64,000 nucleotides of DNA. Source: Lysinibacillus sp. FSL M8-0337. Lineage in GTDB: Bacteria > Bacillota > Bacilli > Bacillales_A > Planococcaceae. Positions 60,583-64,000 of the stretch are shown here, piece after piece. Location of the stretch: assembly GCF_038593855.1 (NCBI RefSeq), contig NZ_CP151996.1:1612001-1676000 (forward strand), written 5' to 3'. The notes below the pieces were generated by a model. It saw only the letters and a list, made by a program, of their open reading frames with translations. It searched no databases and was not told the DNA's origin. Position 1 is the stretch's first letter, and each line of letters starts with the position of its first letter. The position numbers were made by a program, and so were the translations under genes.

Positions 60583-63261
60583 CTATTGTTCACTATCGTT
60601 ATCTTCGTTTGGCACTACGGGGTCAGTTGGTGTTACAGGAGGTTGGCTACCAGCATTATTGCCATTGTTGTCAGTGCCATTGCCAGTATTTCCATTGTTA
60701 CCGTTATTGCCGTTATTACCACCGTTGTTATTGCCATTATTGCCGTTGTTGCCATTGCCGTTAGGATTGCCATTGTCCTCACCATTGCCTTGATCAGGCG
60801 GTGTAGGTTGTTCAATATCTGGATTATCTGGATCTTCGGTACCTAAATCCTCATCAGGCATGCTCGAAATCTCGAAAGATGTCGTTCCTGGTTCACTGCG
60901 TGTACCATCTACAATCGCTACGACAGAAATCGTGTATTTCCCATCTTCTAATGTGTTGCTAACAGTTAAACCTTTATTGTCAGTAGTACCAAGCACTACC
61001 GTTTCGCCACCTTCACGTGTAGCAGATACTTCAAAAGTAGTAGCCATTGGTTCATCTGTTTCTGGGTCAAGAATGGCATCATGTTCCCAGCCAATATTAA
61101 TAGATTGACCTGCTAAATCTAAACTTGCACTTACATTGTAAGGTGTAGAAAGTTCAGGTGCTTCATACTCATTTGAAACCTCTGTAGGTTCTGTACCACG
61201 AACAAATAGTTCTGTTTGGCGCAATTCACTTGGAGTATAATCACTAGCTAGTTTCAATGGGCTAGAGCCTACTTCAATCGTCGCTTCTACAACCGAGCTT
61301 GGTTTTTTGAAACGTGCAGTTTCAATGTTCGCAGAAAGGTCTTTCATAATATTTTTAAATAAATGTTGTGGTAAACGGCGTTCATCCCATGTTGTGATTG
61401 GATCTGAACGTTTTTCGTAACCACTCCAAATAGCGATTGAGTAATTAGTAGTGTAACCAGCAAACCATGAATCTGGCACACTCGTATCTGGTAAATTATA
61501 TTTATTAAATTCATCATTTGAATAGTTAGTTGTACCTGTTTTACCAGCAATATCTAAGCCTGAAACATTCGCGGCTGTACCTGATGCATCTGGTTTATTG
61601 CTGACTACATCACGTAACATATCTGTGACCATATAAGCCGTGTAATCTTCCATAGCAACTGTAGATTTTGGTGTATAGTCTTTCGTTGATTTGCCGTCGC
61701 GGTAAACAATTTTCGTTATGGCATAAGGATCAGTGTATACACCGTTATTCCCAAATGCCGCATAAGATGCTGCCATTTGAATAGGGGACATTGTAATGTC
61801 ACCACCACCAATTGCATCTGCCTCGTAAGCATTTTCTGCTTTAATTCCTAAGCGTCCGATAAATTCTTTCGCTTTGTCAGCGCCAACTTCTTTAAACGTT
61901 TTAACAGCTGGCACATTTCGAGAAGCATATAACGCTTTACGTGCTGTCATAGCACCTAAATACTTCCCATCCCAGTTTGTAATCGTTTGGTTTGTACCTG
62001 TATATTTCATTGGATCATCGACAAGTGTTTTACCTGTTGACCATTTTAAATATTCAATTGCTGGACCGTAATCAAGTAATGGCTTCATTGTTGACCCAGG
62101 GTGGTTAACCTTTAAGTCATCTGCATAGTTAAATGTACGGTTGCCGTAATTTCGTCCACCGCCAACTGCTTGAATTTGACCCGTTTTTGTATCAACAACA
62201 GCAACGCCCGATTCAATTTTCTCTGTTGGGAAATTGCTATCGTCGTTCATGATGTTTTCGACAATTTGCTGTGCATTCGGATCGAGTGTTGTGTAAACTT
62301 TAATACCTTCAGCCATAGCAGAACCATCGCCATTATTTTCTAGCTCATTAATGACGATATCTAGGAAGGCATCGTATTTAGAACCAGCAAATGATTGGCG
62401 TGTAGCATCGTCTGAAAGACCTGCTTGCACATCAACTTTTTTCGCTTCTTCCATTTCAGCTTTAGTAATTTTTCCATGCTGGTACATTAAGCCCAAAACT
62501 GTATTTCGGCGTTTCTCTGCCAGCTCTGGATTTTTTAATGGATTGTAAGCGTTTGGACGTTGAACTAAGCCAGCTAGTAGCGCTTCTTCATCCAATGATA
62601 AATCTTTTAACTCTTTACCATAGAAATATTGAGCTGCTGTCCCAAAGCCATAAATACGGCCGGACATCAACATTTTATTGAAGTACATTTCAAATATTTC
62701 TTCTTTTGAATATTTGCGTTCAAGTTGGAAAGCAAGCCATGCTTCTTGTGCTTTACGTTTTAATTTTTTCTCATTTTGTAAAAATGAATTTTTGACAACT
62801 TGCTGTGTTAATGTTGAAGCCCCTTGTGCCCCAAAACCATCACGGAAGTTGGCAAGTATTGCACCACCAAGACGATAAAAGTCCATCCCATGATGTTTAA
62901 AAAAGCGAACGTCTTCTGTTGCTAGAATGGCGTTAATCATATCTTCTGGAATATCTTCGTATTTTACGTATTTTCGATTTTCCGCACCGATTGTGGCAAA
63001 AATTTCACCGTTTTTATCATAAAATTCAGAGGAAACGGGGTCCTTCAATAAATCTTCATCAAGTTCTGGAGCTGTACTTGCATAATAGGCAAATACACCT
63101 GCCCCGCCGACTAAGCCAACAAGCCCTATAATAAGTATTGTTAGAACAATACGCTTGAACCAAGCTTTAGGCGAAGATTTCGCTGCTTTCGGCGCTTTCT
63201 TTTTATTTTTTTGAGCGAGAGCTTTTTGATGCTCCCCGCGTGTTTGACGACGTTCACTCAT
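60583..63261 (-). CDS. ponA: Class A penicillin-binding protein 1A
   Basis: An 892-residue bifunctional peptidoglycan synthase. After a basic cytoplasmic tail and a membrane helix (residues ~35-60) comes the GT51 glycosyltransferase with EDVRFFKHHGMDFYRLGGAI and QGASTLTQQVVKNSF. The transpeptidase shows STMK, SRN and KTGT (SxxK, SxN, KTG). The C-terminus has a fibronectin-like domain and about 60 residues rich in Asn and Gly (NGNGNNGNNG-type), which end in an acidic tail. ATG 63261 follows GAGGAG and overlaps the recU stop (ATGA). B. subtilis PonA has the same order, recU-ponA, and an Asn-rich end. Confidence 0.95.
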   Translation of the reverse strand: MSERRQTRGEHQKALAQKNKKKAPKAAKSSPKAWFKRIVLTILIIGLVGLVGGAGVFAYYASTAPELDEDLLKDPVSSEFYDKNGEIFATIGAENRKYVKYEDIPEDMINAILATEDVRFFKHHGMDFYRLGGAILANFRDGFGAQGASTLTQQVVKNSFLQNEKKLKRKAQEAWLAFQLERKYSKEEIFEMYFNKMLMSGRIYGFGTAAQYFYGKELKDLSLDEEALLAGLVQRPNAYNPLKNPELAEKRRNTVLGLMYQHGKITKAEMEEAKKVDVQAGLSDDATRQSFAGSKYDAFLDIVINELENNGDGSAMAEGIKVYTTLDPNAQQIVENIMNDDSNFPTEKIESGVAVVDTKTGQIQAVGGGRNYGNRTFNYADDLKVNHPGSTMKPLLDYGPAIEYLKWSTGKTLVDDPMKYTGTNQTITNWDGKYLGAMTARKALYASRNVPAVKTFKEVGADKAKEFIGRLGIKAENAYEADAIGGGDITMSPIQMAASYAAFGNNGVYTDPYAITKIVYRDGKSTKDYTPKSTVAMEDYTAYMVTDMLRDVVSNKPDASGTAANVSGLDIAGKTGTTNYSNDEFNKYNLPDTSVPDSWFAGYTTNYSIAIWSGYEKRSDPITTWDERRLPQHLFKNIMKDLSANIETARFKKPSSVVEATIEVGSSPLKLASDYTPSELRQTELFVRGTEPTEVSNEYEAPELSTPYNVSASLDLAGQSINIGWEHDAILDPETDEPMATTFEVSATREGGETVVLGTTDNKGLTVSNTLEDGKYTISVVAIVDGTRSEPGTTSFEISSMPDEDLGTEDPDNPDIEQPTPPDQGNGEDNGNPNGNGNNGNNGNNNGGNNGNNGNNGNTGNGTDNNGNNAGSQPPVTPTDPVVPNEDNDSEQ

Positions 63262-63908
63262 TTTTTTATCTCCTCACTTTCAGAGCCATGACTTGTTGCT
63301 TCAATAAACTGTTGGAGAACAGGTAAATAATCGATACGTGGATAATAGCTTGTTGGAATTTCATAAGCTTCCTTTTCTATGGTTGAAAAGGGAATCGATT
63401 TACGTTCACCATTGTTCATTGCATGCCAGGCCTTTTGTAAAACTTCGTATGGCACTAAAAAATACCGTTCAAAAGCTGAAAAACGAACGATAATAAATGC
63501 CACACCATTTTGTTCCTTCACTTGCTGCATATGTTTCATTTGATGTGTGTGTATATTTTTTAGTGGAAAGCTCGTCTTCGAGGCGGTCTCCTTTGCATCA
63601 AAATCAATATAATGCCCATTCCAAACACCATTGTAGTCAGTTGTAGAGGGCGTTCGGAAATAAGCTTCACGAATAACGGCAGCACTTCGTGATGGATACT
63701 CTACTTTGACGATTTGTACGGGAACAGGTTTCTTATGAATAATCGCAAGTTGCCTTTCTAAATAATAGTCGTTTGCTTCATTAATTTCATCTTCAAGCGT
63801 TTTCCCACGATTACTATAGGAGAAGTCCTTCTTTCTCCCCTTTTTTTCTGCTTTTTGAATAGCTTGTGCAGGGATATAGATTTTCCCATTTGGATAACGA
63901 ATTGTCAC
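63258..63908 (-). CDS. recU: Holliday junction resolvase RecU
   Basis: A 216-residue nuclease that cuts four-way junctions during recombination and repair and also affects RecA. The catalytic residues lie in NRGKTLEDEINEAN near residue 33 and in DYNGVWNGHYIDFDAKET near residue 93 (Asp, Glu, Lys). GTG 63908 follows AGAGGGTGAG. A TATAAT box lies just upstream in the intergenic DNA. The stop overlaps ponA by four bases, so the pair is translationally coupled. Confidence 0.95.
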   Translation of the reverse strand: MTIRYPNGKIYIPAQAIQKAEKKGRKKDFSYSNRGKTLEDEINEANDYYLERQLAIIHKKPVPVQIVKVEYPSRSAAVIREAYFRTPSTTDYNGVWNGHYIDFDAKETASKTSFPLKNIHTHQMKHMQQVKEQNGVAFIIVRFSAFERYFLVPYEVLQKAWHAMNNGERKSIPFSTIEKEAYEIPTSYYPRIDYLPVLQQFIEATSHGSESEEIKK

Positions 63909-63948
63909 TTAGCTCACCCTCTATAATACTGCTATTATACACAATAGT

Positions 63949-64000
63949 TTACCATGATTTTTGTAGAACTTCATCACAGTCAGCACATTGCTCTAAAGTT
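63949..64000 (-). CDS. C-terminal end of a minus-strand gene (cut by window edge)
   Basis: The last 16 codons of a frame that enters from the right edge: TLEQCADCDEVLQKSW followed by TAA. The C-x2-C pair and the position before recU suggest a small conserved Bacillales protein, but too little is visible to name it. It could also be chance. Confidence 0.35.
   Translation of the reverse strand, partial: TLEQCADCDEVLQKSW

Noticed and set aside
60498-60846. Cys/Tyr-rich and Ile/Val-rich frames on the plus strand
   Set aside because: They are antisense to the Asn/Gly repeat end of ponA and reflect its base composition.

Overview
This AT-rich window reads as the chromosome of an endospore-forming Bacillales bacterium, most like Lysinibacillus or a close Planococcaceae relative. 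The evidence is a spore photoproduct lyase pair (splA-splB), a GerA-type germination subunit, a CotA-like laccase, and a ypmB-aspB-asnS-dnaD-nth-ypoC / ponA-recU block in the order known from Bacillus subtilis. Both window edges cut genes: an MFS transporter on the left and the end of a minus-strand gene on the right.

Layout. 0-7 kb: export genes (MFS, LysE), a MocR regulator joined to D-Ala-D-Ala ligase and an aminotransferase, a tyrosine-recombinase remnant and an AraC regulator. 7-23 kb is a peptide-stress region: a Bce-type ABC transporter with its two-component system, an ABC-2 exporter with two permeases, and a second two-component/ABC operon with a double-FtsX permease. Between them, at 15.5-17.8 kb, lies a patch of small unassigned minus-strand genes, including a protein with an internal duplication and a DUF6980 protein. 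23-30 kb: YcaQ-like protein, DUF3997 lipoprotein, VanW lipoprotein, HAD phosphatase, then a GntR repressor divergent from a YxlEFG-like ABC operon whose promoter is flanked by two strong palindromes. 30-32.5 kb: two nearly identical FMN riboswitches in tandem, each with its own terminator, ahead of ribE-ribB-ribH; ribD and a GTP cyclohydrolase II are absent.

32.5-46 kb: orphan GerA subunit, DUF1540 protein, a C45 acyltransferase gene broken by one stop codon, an orphan CitA/DcuS-type kinase, phosphatase, cold-shock protein, malate:quinone oxidoreductase, a DUF2829 (Tad2-like) gene, a short-chain dehydrogenase, queT behind a probable preQ1-II riboswitch, an ECF S component and splAB. 46-55 kb: amidinotransferase-fold hydrolase with amino acid permease, YqcI/YcgG protein, a DUF5626-like gene with a damaged start, a 42-residue membrane peptide, a MarR/quinone-reductase pair with a clear operator, the CotA-like laccase and a TPR-GGDEF protein. 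55-64 kb is the conserved housekeeping block.

The most unusual elements are the tandem FMN riboswitches, the stand-alone Tad2-like gene, the small-gene patch at 16-17.8 kb, the palindromes at the YxlEFG-like promoter and the freshly broken acyltransferase gene. I found no CRISPR array, rRNA, tRNA or intact insertion sequence.
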